From NCBI GenBank assembly GCA_022695795.1, contig MU404101.1, forward strand, positions 190,562 through 254,561: DNA of 64,000 nt, given 5' to 3'. The notes beneath the pieces are model-generated. The model saw only the letters and a list, made by a program, of their open reading frames with translations, was not told where the DNA came from and made no database searches. A program made the position numbers and the translations under genes. The stretch's first letter is position 1. Every line of letters begins with the position of its first letter. This DNA is from Biscogniauxia marginata. Taxonomy: Eukaryota; Ascomycota; Sordariomycetes; Xylariales; Xylariaceae. Below, in pieces: positions 45,440 through 55,546 of the stretch.

Positions 45440-46011
45440 CGTCGGTCTTCTAGGCCCAGCCTACAGATCTTTTTCCAGCGTCTGTAGCTACTGCGCCCCC
45501 TGTAGGTACTTAGTTTGCGACACCCCTTCCGGAACCCTTCCGGGGACTGCGGGGCCCTGTTTGGTCTGGTTCTTGAAAGACTGGTGTATTATATGGGTAT
45601 TTATGCTGCCTTAGGGGAAGGGGGGGGTGAGGTCAAGGGGTACATACCTTTTTCTTTTTCTTTGTTCCGGGTGTGAGATACTCAGGTGCCCTAGCTACGA
45701 CCACCTAAGTAGTCTATTCACTCATACTGCCTGTTATTCTACTGTCAACATGTGGGGTTCCTAGCTGCTCGGTTTTACCTCCTTTGTAGTATAAGCAATT
45801 TCAAATATATTTGCTTGAGATATCCTCACGAAAATATAATCATCCATATCATCAAACCAACCGCAATCTCTTGGTAGTGTTCGGTATCACCTCTCTCTCC
45901 CGCACAGCGCAGACTAGCCTTCGCTCCCCCTTTTCACACCATAGCTTCCCAAGGCTAGCTAGTGTTTACCTCCCCTCCCCCATATCTTATCCCCAAGACG
46001 CTCTCTAGTTT

Positions 46012-47053
46012 TCACTTCCGTGCCGGCTTGTCTGTACACCGGGAGTCGTCGACGGCGCACCCGCGGATCCCGAAGCAGTAGAGCTGGCCGTTATCATTGC
46101 TCAGGATATCGCCTATATTTGTGCGTGTCAGCCCGCCTTCTGAGCAAAGTAAATCCAAGCTTTCATAGTACAAGTCCTTTTTTTCCCCTTGCTTGGATTA
46201 TGTGCCGAAGGGTATTCTGAAATTTAAAGGGGAAAAAAGAAAGATGGGATTTCTCACTCAGTCGAATACTGCCCCGCGAGTCGTCACCTCCCGCACATTG
46301 GGCGTTCAGGGTGGTATCAGCTCCTATTTTCATGTCCGAGCAGCTGTTGGCAAAGATCCCCTCGGCACGGCCTATGAGGTGGCCAAAGTCGTTGGCGATG
46401 CAGCTGTGTAGTTGGTGAGGTTAGTTAGCACAATGCTCATCTATACTCCTTTCTTCTTCTTCTTCCTCCCTTTACCGGCCTGCCATTGTATCATAACAAG
46501 GGGTTATCCGTGTTAAACTAGCTCTACCTTATTCTGAGATCAGAGGGAGTATGCTTTACGCTTGGCGTGAGATGGATCGACTGATCGATGATGTTTTCGA
46601 GCACAGAGCAGACTTACTGGTTCAGGTTGATGACCGAATGCCACAACAGGCCGTCATTGTCGTGGCAGTAAGCCTCGAGCCACGCGTTACCGTCTTCCTG
46701 TTTGACTAAAACAATCAGTATTAGTAGGTAGTTATCACCTTTCTGATTTTTAAATCCTTTTCCTATTTAATTTGCATTTGAATCATACGAAAAGCTCTCA
46801 GTGGCTGAGAAGGCTATATTTCGAGAAGCAGAGACTTTGCTCAGAGAGTCGATCACTCTCAATATAGATCAGAAAAGGTCGGGGGGTGTGAGTGATTGTG
46901 TACACGTGTCAGGGGTTAAGTAGACTCACTTTTCCATTTATTGCAAGTTGTCTCGAAGGAGTCCTCATGACCAGGAGCCGGGAGCGTGGGGCGCGTGGTC
47001 ACGACACTAGCGAAGGAGCTGACCAGAGCAACGATGGTAGTGAGGAAGAACAT
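46012..47053 (-). CDS. Secreted cyanovirin-N (CVNH) domain lectin
   Basis: Four short exons (46930-47053, 46618-46705, 46258-46403, 46012-46112) join in frame to 152 residues; each exon is too short to stand out as an open frame. The start MFFLTTIVALVSSFASVV is a signal peptide. The rest is a CVNH fold with two repeats. Repeat one includes DSFETTCNKWK, EAYCHDNDG, HSVINLNHCIANDFGHLIG; repeat two includes NSCSDMKIGADTTLNAQC, GSIRLSDILSNDNGQLYC. It carries eight cysteines, the last two in a short tail (RGCAVDDSRCTDK). CVNH proteins in fungi bind high-mannose or other glycans. Secretion suggests a cell-surface, defence or host/competitor interaction role. All junctions are GT-AG, and the phases (1, 2, 1) are consistent. 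It is on the same strand as the NLR upstream, 739 bases away. Confidence 0.88.
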
Positions 47054-47791
47054 GATTCTGGTGATGATAGTATGAGTTCTGTTGTTTTGTTTTGGTGGTC
47101 AGAGTAGGATATTATGTGATTTGTTAGCCACAATGTAAGTGTCCCCGATGGTTGTGGAAAGAATCGTGAGCTCTATTTCTTCTGAGAGTGAGGGTCGACT
47201 AAATAGCTTTCGGAAACGAAACGTGGGGAGGCAAGGAAGGCTACTAGAGCTGTTGAATGCATTGAATGACCATGGTGAATGAGAAGGGATGGGAGTACTA
47301 ACCATAACTATACATGAGTTTGATGTCTAGAGTCTTACAAAAAAGGTCATGAGTTCCAGACTCATGATAACTTAAAGGCATTAACTACAGAGAAATATGG
47401 GACGCAAATGTCTATTCAGAAAGCCAAGAGGCTATTCGCGTAATATTTCTCTTCAGGGACCGTACGATTCACTTACCCCATCGCGGGACTTTTATTTGCT
47501 ACGGCCTTCGCAGTGAATGCCTTTACCCCTAAATCTAGTAATAAATAGCGACAGCGGAAGAACCTAGCTCAGCTCTCGATCTCACTCTGATTACCACACC
47601 TATGAGAGTTAATGCAAACCACAAGGTTCATGTATATGGGTATAACGTATATTCACAATAGTCTACCTATCTATGAAGAGGGATACCTATTATTGGTCTG
47701 ATGAATAATTCCCTCACGAATACCCATCACACATTTGTGCGCGTGCAAGAACGTGGCGATATCACGCGTACATTAAGGCCCATAATGGCCT
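47054..47791. other. Intergenic between CVNH gene and NLR gene
   Basis: This 0.74 kb stretch is the CVNH promoter side and the 3' flank of the NLR. No gene is seen. Confidence 0.6.
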
Positions 47792-50700
47792 TCAGTATTG
47801 GCGCCAGAGATTTGGATCCGTCGTCTGCGCAGCGACCAAGGTCATAATGTTGTTCTCTTCCGCGGCGGAGTCATCTTCAGTGACGGAGACGAGATCGACA
47901 ATTATTTTATCATCGTCTACTCTGTTGTTCTGTCTCGCACCATATCTCTTGAGGAGCACTTCAATAGCTTGCCTAGCTCTCCTGACATGTTCCCTGTTTG
48001 CATTGTGGGCCCAGGGCGGTTCAGTCGTAGCACATATCTCAAGTGGGGTCTGTTGACCCATGGCTCGTATTTCCTTGGTGTCTTCGAGATCGTTATTGTT
48101 CTCGTCGAAGGCTGAAGGAAGGTCACCACTTCGGGAACCAATCCTATTCGCATCTGCACCTTCCTCAAGCAGAGTCTCGACCCAGTCTTGTTCCAGATTG
48201 CGGACGGCAAGCTGAAGTGGAGTGAAAGCGAAGCCGGACCTCACTTGAAATTTAGAGGGCGAGCCTCTTGGGTTAATAGGCTGGTTAGGTACAGGGTTAG
48301 GATTAGCGCAAGCTCCTAGAAGCAACTTGAGGACAGCATTGGTCTTGCTTCCATTGACGTCGTGGTTATAGAACACACTCATTGTAGTATAGAGGATCTG
48401 ACTCTCGCAGTCGAACGTGGCTCCGAAACGAACGAAAAGCTTTAAGAACTCCTGTAGTCGTCGACGGACGCAGAAGCTCAAAAGCGTTCCCTCTTCTTCA
48501 TTTTTCAGCTTGAATCTTTGTGTCCAGACTTGGATCGCCTCAGCTCGCCGCATCTCCTTGATCCCGGTGCTTTCCAGATACTTTTCCGCCAAAGAGATCC
48601 AGTTTAAAATGACGAGATTGGTCAAAGTGCCAGTGATCTTTGAGACCGGCCAGATTTCACAAGCAAGAAGCTTGCTCCATCGCGGAAAGCTATTTCGCAT
48701 GATCAACGTAAACCCCCTCTGCTGACGGAGGTAGGCCAGGTGTTGGAATTCCGGTGCTAACGAATCCAATACCACTCTCCGAAGTCCTTCCTCGCGAAGT
48801 ATATCTGTTCGTCGAGATCCCAAGGCATTATTTGTCATTTCTAAGCAGTATTCCTCGTATCGACTAACAGGACCGTTTCCTGCATCCATGCGTCGAAGAC
48901 CGAAATGGCGGAGACCGTTGAAGATGACTGTCAAGTCAATGTGGCGAACAATTTCGTCAGAGAGGGCAAAGAATTTGGCCGGTCCTTGCGCTGTTCCGGG
49001 AAAGAAGAGATACTCCTTGACGGTGTAGTGTGCCAATGTAACCTGATGGAAATCCTTTTCTTCATTTCCACGATTAAAATGGGATGCTGGCGTATTGCGC
49101 AGTTTCGAGAGGTGGATTAAGCAACCGCAGATTTCATGAAGTGTCGCCACTGTGTAGTTTCCGATATCGCCAAATGGCACGTTGTAGAGGCATGCGGCTA
49201 CGAGAATTTCGGCTGTCGGGATCTCAGAAGTGTCGCTGCAAATGAGAGCCAATGCGGTTCGAGCAAATTCTCTATCTCTCTTAGGTATATTGGTAAGGAT
49301 GCGCTCGTAGGTAGCGAAGATGTCTGCCGGAAGTGTTCTTAGAGCTTCTAGGATGCCTTCTTTAGTTCGTTGTTGCTTTAGCACATCGAGTTGGCAAACG
49401 GCCCAGCGAAACCTGGGTGTTAACGTTAGAAACATAATCTCCTGTTAGGTGAGAATGACACGACACTTACATTCCTCTCGCTTCTTGGACGAGCCTGTCT
49501 TCAATCTCGTTTAGGAAGGCATCATCCCATCTCCTCCAAGCGGTACCCTTTTTCAGTTGAGCATGGATGAATGATTTGATGTCATCCCGAACATTCTTGT
49601 TAGACATGGAGATCTCGAAGCAGAAATCTTGGACACCGTGGATAGTCTCCATTATGTCATTCTCTTTGCGACTTGTGAAGAGCAGGGACACGTTCGAGAA
49701 CCGTTCGCTGGTACCAATTTCTGACAAAGTCTTGAGAAGGAGGTCTCGCGGCTGACTCTCATCGACAGCATCGACGATGATGTATACACGGGTGAATTGA
49801 TGGGAGATCTCTTCTAAGCAGTCAAGGAGATCGCGGATGGAGAGTGCCCTCTCTGCCTGGTAAGCTGCGTGAAGCTTCGTAGGGACAAGACGACCAGCTT
49901 GTCTACTAAGTAGATTTAGGACCCACTTAAGCAAAGGGGCAGTCTCGTCTAGAACAAATAATAGTCAATAACTACACTCCAAAGCTATAACCCCCGATTC
50001 TAGGTCGTCCTAGCTCAGGTCTAAATAGTAACATTTCTCACAACGATATAGCAAAAATAATATATCCTAGTACGCTTTTGAGGCATGCTAGACAAGGAGA
50101 TAAGATCACATACCTTGGCCTCGGCTGTAGAGACAATAATAGTACGCATATCCATGCGAGTGGCAAAAGTTTGCAGCTTCCTCAATGAGATATGAGGCGA
50201 GAACAGTCTTTCCAGCCCCAGGGATACCGTGGATCCAGATGAATCTTCGATATTCGCCAAGCATGTTGTGTCCATTGAGCCACTGCTTCCAGGCATCCTC
50301 GCGAGTCATCCATGAACATGTGTTTGGCTCTTGGAGTTCTCTCTTTTCCCCGTGCATGTTTCGTATTCCGTCGCTATCAGGGCATAGCCACTTCAAGATA
50401 CTCCGTCTCTCCATGCCTACATACGTTCGTTAGCGAAGTCTTGCTAAAGCGTATAGACCTACCGTCGAGCGAAGCGTTGGTTTCCCGGATCTCATCTTGG
50501 AGATTCTGTATGCCAGCCTTGACAACTTGCATATCCTTACTATAATAGAGTCAGCAACGAAGAGGGTATTTTGACGAAGTATTGTAACATACGCCAGTCC
50601 TGTACTCAAAGCAAGGGTGAGAGTGTTCTTGAAGGACTCTAGTTCGGTAAGTAGCTCTCGCGCCTTGCGCTCCTTTCTTGGCCATTTCAAGTCGTCCAGG

Positions 50701-51053
50701 CTTAGTCGGGTCATGCCAAAACGTAGAGTGCGAGGGGACCGATCTAGCCCTCCGTCAGTAGTCCCGGGGCCAAGAAGGTCCAAGAGCTTCTGGATAGTAT
50801 CGTAGGATCTACTGAGGACACCATCTGGTTTTGCAAGATCTTGAATAAAGCTAGCATCCTCGGGATGTGTAGTCAGGAAGCATTGTAGAGCCTGAACCTC
50901 GGTCTGAAAGACAGAGACTTGGTTCTTGATGTCGCGAATGTCAGCTGGTGCTCCGCGTACAGAGCCGATGTAATCGCAACACAGCCGCATAGCTTGGCCG
51001 GTGATGTCGATAAGACTAGTTATACTGGCCATCAAGCCGAGGACCTCAGCCAT
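47792..51053 (-). CDS. NLR-like STAND protein: Helo-like N-terminus, NACHT, ankyrin repeats
   Basis: Six exons (50593-51053, 50463-50539, 50114-50416, 49471-49948, 47792-49412; the last four junctions are GTAGGT, GTATGT and GTAAGT type) give five coding segments that join in frame to 979 residues. Residues 1-175 (MAEVLGLMASITSLIDITGQ) resemble the fungal STAND N-terminal Helo-like domain. The NACHT domain has a Walker A, WIHGIPGAGKTVLASYL (about 236-252), and a Walker B region, RVYIIVDAVDES (near 340), followed by LLFTSRKE. After a helical region with EILVAACLYNVP there is a C-terminal region with ankyrin-like units (TPLQLAVRNLEQDWVETLLE followed by EGADAN). Such NLR-like proteins act in allorecognition and inflammasome-like programmed cell death in fungi; the ligand is unknown. 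It has no frame break, so it is probably functional. Confidence 0.85.
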
Positions 51054-52642
51054 AGTGTAACAAATGAAGAGGCTGATGAGTGCGTCCCCAAGTGTTAGAA
51101 ATTGTATCTAGATATTGGTGTCAAGTGCTTGGTTGAGTTGCTTGGTTGAGTCGATTGGTTGAGTCAACAAACTATGTGAGGAATAGAAAAGACGAAGAGA
51201 GGAAGAGGACAAGTCAACATTTAAAAAGAGCAGCCCACCTGTTGTTAGCTGGCTTGTAATCGTTGTCACGGAAGTGAAGTTTTGGCTGTCGCCTGAGGCG
51301 ACAGAATAGTAGCAACAACGAACACTTGCCTCGCAAGTGGCATCATGCTTAGCAACATGACAGTTGCCCCGGAGTCACTGCTATCATTCATAGGGAAGAG
51401 ACATAAAATCCTAGGGGTTCCGGGCATTCATTTTCTTTGGACCTTTGGTTTACTTCTAAGGAAAAGGCTACAACCCGCAAGTCCCTAATCTCAGAGGCAG
51501 GTTCCTACCTAGTTAGTTAACGTTTCCCATTAACTATTGAAAATTTTACAACACAGTCTATAGATAGCTACTTAGCTGTCTACCTTGCTGTACAACCATA
51601 CTATGTTGTAAGTCTTGTTTAGTGCCGTTGAACTCCATGAGTTCTACCTAATTAGGGAGTCGAGAATACCACCTGTTGGGAGAGGCGGATTTGAGTAGGG
51701 GTATCGTTACGGCTAAACCGACAAGAAGGAAAAATACTTCTGTTGTTGGCGAGCTTCGTACACAACTAACCAGACCGTTATGCTCAACGACGTGGATTGT
51801 TGAAGTTGTTATAGTCAGGAGAGAACGTCGGCATTAGTTCAATTAAAGGCCGAAAGAGGAAAGGCGGTGATCCATACTGCCAACCCGTAGCGGGGCAAGT
51901 GGTCATAAACTAACTAGGTACCTACCTAGGTACCTATGTAAGTAACTAACTTATCTTAGTTTAGGCGTCCAAGCCACACACCCACCTCTCTCAACCACTC
52001 TGCCGTCCATTTATGACTTCCCGCTCGGTGACTCTCCGAACCGGAATGCCGAGGTAAGTTTTAATAGGACAGCCAGACTGCCAAATTAGAGGACGACGCG
52101 TCTCTCAATGTCAAGAGAGAAGATCAACTGCTACCACCACACGTACACCGCACCATACGTAATTTTTCAACATTTACTTTTCCTCTTCGATATTTACTCC
52201 CCGCGGGTGTTTTCTCCCCCCGTGTTAACTGCCCTACATTACGTTACCAACGAATTGACGGCTTACCCGTTCTCCTTTTTATAGGTACTCCTTAATTGAA
52301 ACGGGCCTCAATTCGACCGGGCATATCTGCATTAGCTGCTAACGACCTAACGTTAAGCTGGGTCGAAGTCGAGAGGGGGCCCCCCAGGCCGATCGCCAGA
52401 AGTCCACAACATCCGCGGTGGATCTTCCGGAAGCGAGAGCTGCGGTTAATATCTCACGACACGAACGAACATCAACCCGCATTGTCACTTAGAGACTACG
52501 ACCCTTTTTATTATTACCTTCTCTCTGTCTAGTTATATATATATATATATATCTCCCTCCCTGCGTGTTCCGTACGATATATACATATAGACAAGACAAG
52601 GTCTAGCAAGACTATATACACTAGGAAAGGAAAAGGGGAACC
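51054..52642. promoter_or_regulatory. Divergent intergenic region, NLR and Pex11-type genes
   Basis: This 1.6 kb stretch contains both promoters. There is a doubled palindrome at 51915-51936. No gene is seen. TA-rich and poly-pyrimidine tracts lie near 52530-52560. Confidence 0.6.
51915..51936. promoter_or_regulatory. Two copies of a 10-bp palindrome
   Basis: TAGGTACCTA occurs at 51915-51924 and again at 51927-51936, separated by two bases. The same 10-mer occurs at 63616-63625. Confidence 0.8.
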
Positions 52643-53629
52643 ATGTCTTCGAACGACGTCCTCCCCCCGTCGACGTCGGACCTCCCGACCGGCGAGCCGA
52701 TCCCGTCGGCGCTCGAGCCCGCGCCGAAGCCCATGCCCTTCCCGCTCAAGGACCTCGTCACCGCGTTGCCTTCTAACGTCGACGCCTTCCTCGCGCACCT
52801 GCAGCGGTGCCTGCAGACGCCCTCGGGCATCGACACCACCCTCCTCTTCGTCTGCTACGCCTCGCGCCTGAGCGCCGCCGTGCTCGAGACCGCCACGCGC
52901 CCGGCCATCAAGCGCAGCGCCTCCCAGCTGCTCGCCCTCGCCTCCTCGCTCCCGCCCTCCGCTACCCTCGTCTTCAACTCCAAGGCCCTGCCCTCGTCCG
53001 GCACCGTCCTCGCCCTCGCCCTCTCCCGCCGCCTCAAGGCCCTCAGCGTCCTGCTCAGCGACGCGCGCACCTTCCTCCGCCTCTGGGGCCTGCTGGGCAT
53101 GTACTTCTGGGGCCGGAGGCTGGTCCACAAGCGGCGCGAGTCGTCCGCCGCCGCCGCGCGGGGCGAGCCACACGAGAAGACGGACCGGCTCGAGACGGCC
53201 ATAGCGTGGGCGCAGCTGCTCACGTGCGTCGTGTTCCAGGGGCTCGAGAACGGGGCGTACCTGGCGTCGAAGGGGGTGCTGGGGCTGGCGCCCGCGGTGC
53301 AGGCGGTCGCGTTCCGGTGGAGCGCGCGCTTCTGGGGCGCCTTCGTCAGCCTCGAGCTCGGCCGCCTGTGTTACGAGTCGCGCCGGCGCGGGCAGCGCAC
53401 GCGCGCCGAGAAGTTCGCCGGCGACAAGAGCGCCGCCGCCGTCGAGCGCGAGGAGCGCGACTGGTCCGAGGCCTGGCGCAAGAGTGTCATCCGCAACCTC
53501 TCCTGGTTCCCGCTGACGTTGCACTGGAGCCTCGAGAAGGGCCTCGTCAACGAGATGACCATCGGCGCCCTCGCCAGCATCCCCGGCTACATACAGATGC
53601 GGGACCTGTGGAGGAGGACGGCCGAGTAA
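52643..53629 (+). CDS. Pex11-family peroxisomal membrane protein (Pex11C-like)
   Basis: A single exon encodes 328 residues from MSSNDVLPPSTSDLP. The segments typical of Pex11 proteins are present: VDAFLAHLQRCLQTPSGIDT near the start, SRRLKALSVLLSDARTFLRL followed by WGLLGMYFWG, an amphipathic basic helix and hydrophobic segments (AQLLTCVVFQGLENGAYLAS; GALASIPGYIQMRDLW). Pex11 proteins bend and divide peroxisomal membranes; the larger size and the RLWGLLG motif fit the fungal Pex11C group. The gene is extremely GC-rich, especially at third positions, which produces long open frames on the other strand and in other phases; those are shadows. The mRNA end is marked by a poly-A run directly after the stop codon. 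The other peroxin candidate in the window is the Pex26-like gene at 35637-37368. Confidence 0.8.
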   Translation: MSSNDVLPPSTSDLPTGEPIPSALEPAPKPMPFPLKDLVTALPSNVDAFLAHLQRCLQTPSGIDTTLLFVCYASRLSAAVLETATRPAIKRSASQLLALASSLPPSATLVFNSKALPSSGTVLALALSRRLKALSVLLSDARTFLRLWGLLGMYFWGRRLVHKRRESSAAAARGEPHEKTDRLETAIAWAQLLTCVVFQGLENGAYLASKGVLGLAPAVQAVAFRWSARFWGAFVSLELGRLCYESRRRGQRTRAEKFAGDKSAAAVEREERDWSEAWRKSVIRNLSWFPLTLHWSLEKGLVNEMTIGALASIPGYIQMRDLWRRTAE

Positions 53630-54760
53630 AAAAAAAAAAATAAGAGACGAAGAAGAAGAGGAGAGGGAGAGAGAAGAGGAAAATAAATACGGAGAAATGG
53701 AACAACCTAGAGCCGAAGCTACACAGACATACCTACTCAACGCTACGACGAGTGCCAAAACAAAGAAAGAAGAGACCAGAGATCTTGACGACTCGAAGAA
53801 AACAAAACCGATTGGGTCTAGAGATGATGACGAAGCGAACGATATGTGGGATGGACGGTCGCGGCGGATGAGATGTGTTCATCTCATCCTCGGTGTTGAT
53901 AACATGGGAATCAAACATGTACATAAACCTCTGCAGGTCGCTTGTTTCACTCTCTATAAACAGGCCTTTCTTTCTCCTCTTATTTATTCTCTTGATAGTT
54001 TTCATTTATTGAACGAAAAGCGGAAACTCGCATTGAATCGGTTATGCATTTCAAGATGTCTCCTTGCAGAGGGAAAGCTAGCAAGTCTATATTAGACGTA
54101 TGCAAGAAAAAATAATTAAGAATCATGTATCTACTAGACACCGGTATTGTGGGAAAGTTACGATAGACAACATGAGAAATACGCTGTTGGGTTATAGATT
54201 CTTCCTGCAAATATCCCCCTTTAAACGATACGAGGATAATCACTGAAAATCCATCGATGTAGAACCAGAGGAATTGATTCTTACACCGGGTTTCACCTGA
54301 GGCAATCAACTATCACACAACACGAAGATGAGAGGTGTACTACAATCTTCAAGCCGTAACCATGCTCGTAAGACGTTCCTTCTTCTATTCTGCGAATCCC
54401 GAGGATTACGACCTCGTTCCAATGCTATTCCATCTCCCGTCGTGGTATCTTATACTCTAATGAATGTGTGAATTACAGTTAATGCCGACCGATAATGCTC
54501 TTCAGGCGCAGCCCAGCGGCTGAAGCCTGTGACCCCTTTCGTAAGCACCCCGGCCCCCTTTTTTCTTTTGATTCTCCTTTCATAGAATACACCTCTTACT
54601 AATACAGTGTGGCATGAAACGTCATCCCTAACCCCAACGCCTCGTCATGTGGATATCAACCCGACTTCGTTTCATTCGTTTGTTTAAACATTATGCTTAT
54701 GCTCGTTCTCCTCATGTACTCTGTCTCCGCCTTGAAGGTATGCGAGGAAGAGCATCGTGG
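53630..54760. other. Convergent intergenic region, no gene seen
   Basis: This 1.13 kb stretch begins with an A-run and a purine-rich segment after the Pex11-type stop, then is AT-rich. Open frames at 53697-54095 and 53980-54309 resemble nothing. Confidence 0.6.
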
Positions 54761-55546
54761 TTAAATGGCTGCAATGAGTAACACAGCTAGTAAAAATGGT
54801 GTGTGCCACTCTATTAATCGTATCGTTGTGCCTAATCCGAGGGCAGGTACGGAATCAAACGGACTGCCACCTCCTGATCCTGGATCTATCCCTTGATTTG
54901 GCACTGAGCCCGGTGTCGTTGATTGTGTAGCACTCGGTGTCTCTGCAGGTTGAGCAGTTGTCTCTGCAGTAGTCTCTGCCGTCGTCGTAGACTCCGCCGT
55001 AGACTCCGTCGTAGACTCTGTCGTGGACTGCGTTGGGGACTCCGTGGTTTCACTCGTGACAGGTGGCGATGGGGTTTCTTGGGGGATGCTTGTGGTAGTT
55101 TGCAACGTCGAAATTTCACTTGTAGATGTAGTCGAAGATGTTGTACTGACTACCGGAATGGGTGTCGTAAACCCCTGCGTTGTCGACGGGCGTATAGTTA
55201 AAGTGACCGTAGTGGCTTCAAAACCAGGACAAAGAGCGTCAATCAATTTGCCTGATAGGGTGAGCCCGAGTAAGGATCTCGAATCGACATTAAGTGCCCC
55301 GCAGGCTGCGCCGACACGAGACGCCGTCTCTCGAAGGCCCTGTACACAATCCGATGAACACTGATTCCCGTTCGTAAAGTCACTTCTAGAACAGTCCTCT
55401 ATTTCGGTGCTGTACGCGCGTATGCAAGATGACGGTATTTGATTCGATGTGATAATTTGGAAGTTCTCTAGAGAAAGTGTCAATGCGGTTGAGGCCATGG
55501 CCAGTAACTGCACTAGCTTCCATCGCGGTAGTCGTCGCCGTGCCAT
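54761..55546 (-). CDS. Secreted Thr-rich, probably GPI-anchored surface protein
   Basis: A single exon encodes 261 residues from MARRRLPRWKLVQLLAMAST. A basic start and a hydrophobic segment (LVQLLAMASTALTLSL) form a signal peptide. Residues 25-110 contain a six-Cys domain: PSSCIRAY, EDCSRSDF, NQCSSDC, GAACGAL and ALCPG. From about 115 to 215 the chain is a Ser/Thr stalk with repeats of TTES, AESTT and TAETT type, likely heavily O-glycosylated. A Gly/Ser-rich cleavage region is followed by a terminal hydrophobic stretch (HTPFLLAVLLIAAI), as in GPI-anchor signals. The SSCIRAY...DCSRSDF pattern is seen in fungal cell-surface proteins of unknown function; I know of no enzyme activity. The repeat region is prone to length variation. 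Confidence 0.8.
   Translation of the reverse strand: MARRRLPRWKLVQLLAMASTALTLSLENFQIITSNQIPSSCIRAYSTEIEDCSRSDFTNGNQCSSDCVQGLRETASRVGAACGALNVDSRSLLGLTLSGKLIDALCPGFEATTVTLTIRPSTTQGFTTPIPVVSTTSSTTSTSEISTLQTTTSIPQETPSPPVTSETTESPTQSTTESTTESTAESTTTAETTAETTAQPAETPSATQSTTPGSVPNQGIDPGSGGGSPFDSVPALGLGTTIRLIEWHTPFLLAVLLIAAI

Larger units (their letters stand above)
44993..46011. other. Intergenic with AT-rich island and GC palindrome
   Basis: This 1.0 kb stretch is composed of an AT island (45040-45330), a purine-rich bridge, a GC-rich block with a palindrome (45422-45439) and a pyrimidine-rich stretch up to the CVNH stop. No gene is seen. Confidence 0.65.

Noticed and set aside
47798..49342. Several plus-strand frames across the NLR gene
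   Set aside because: Shadows of the long final exon of the minus-strand NLR.
52529..53758. 409-codon minus frame and 278-codon alternative plus frame over the Pex11-type gene
   Set aside because: Arg/Gly/Ala/Glu-rich shadow frames caused by high GC at third positions; the 328-residue frame has the family motifs.
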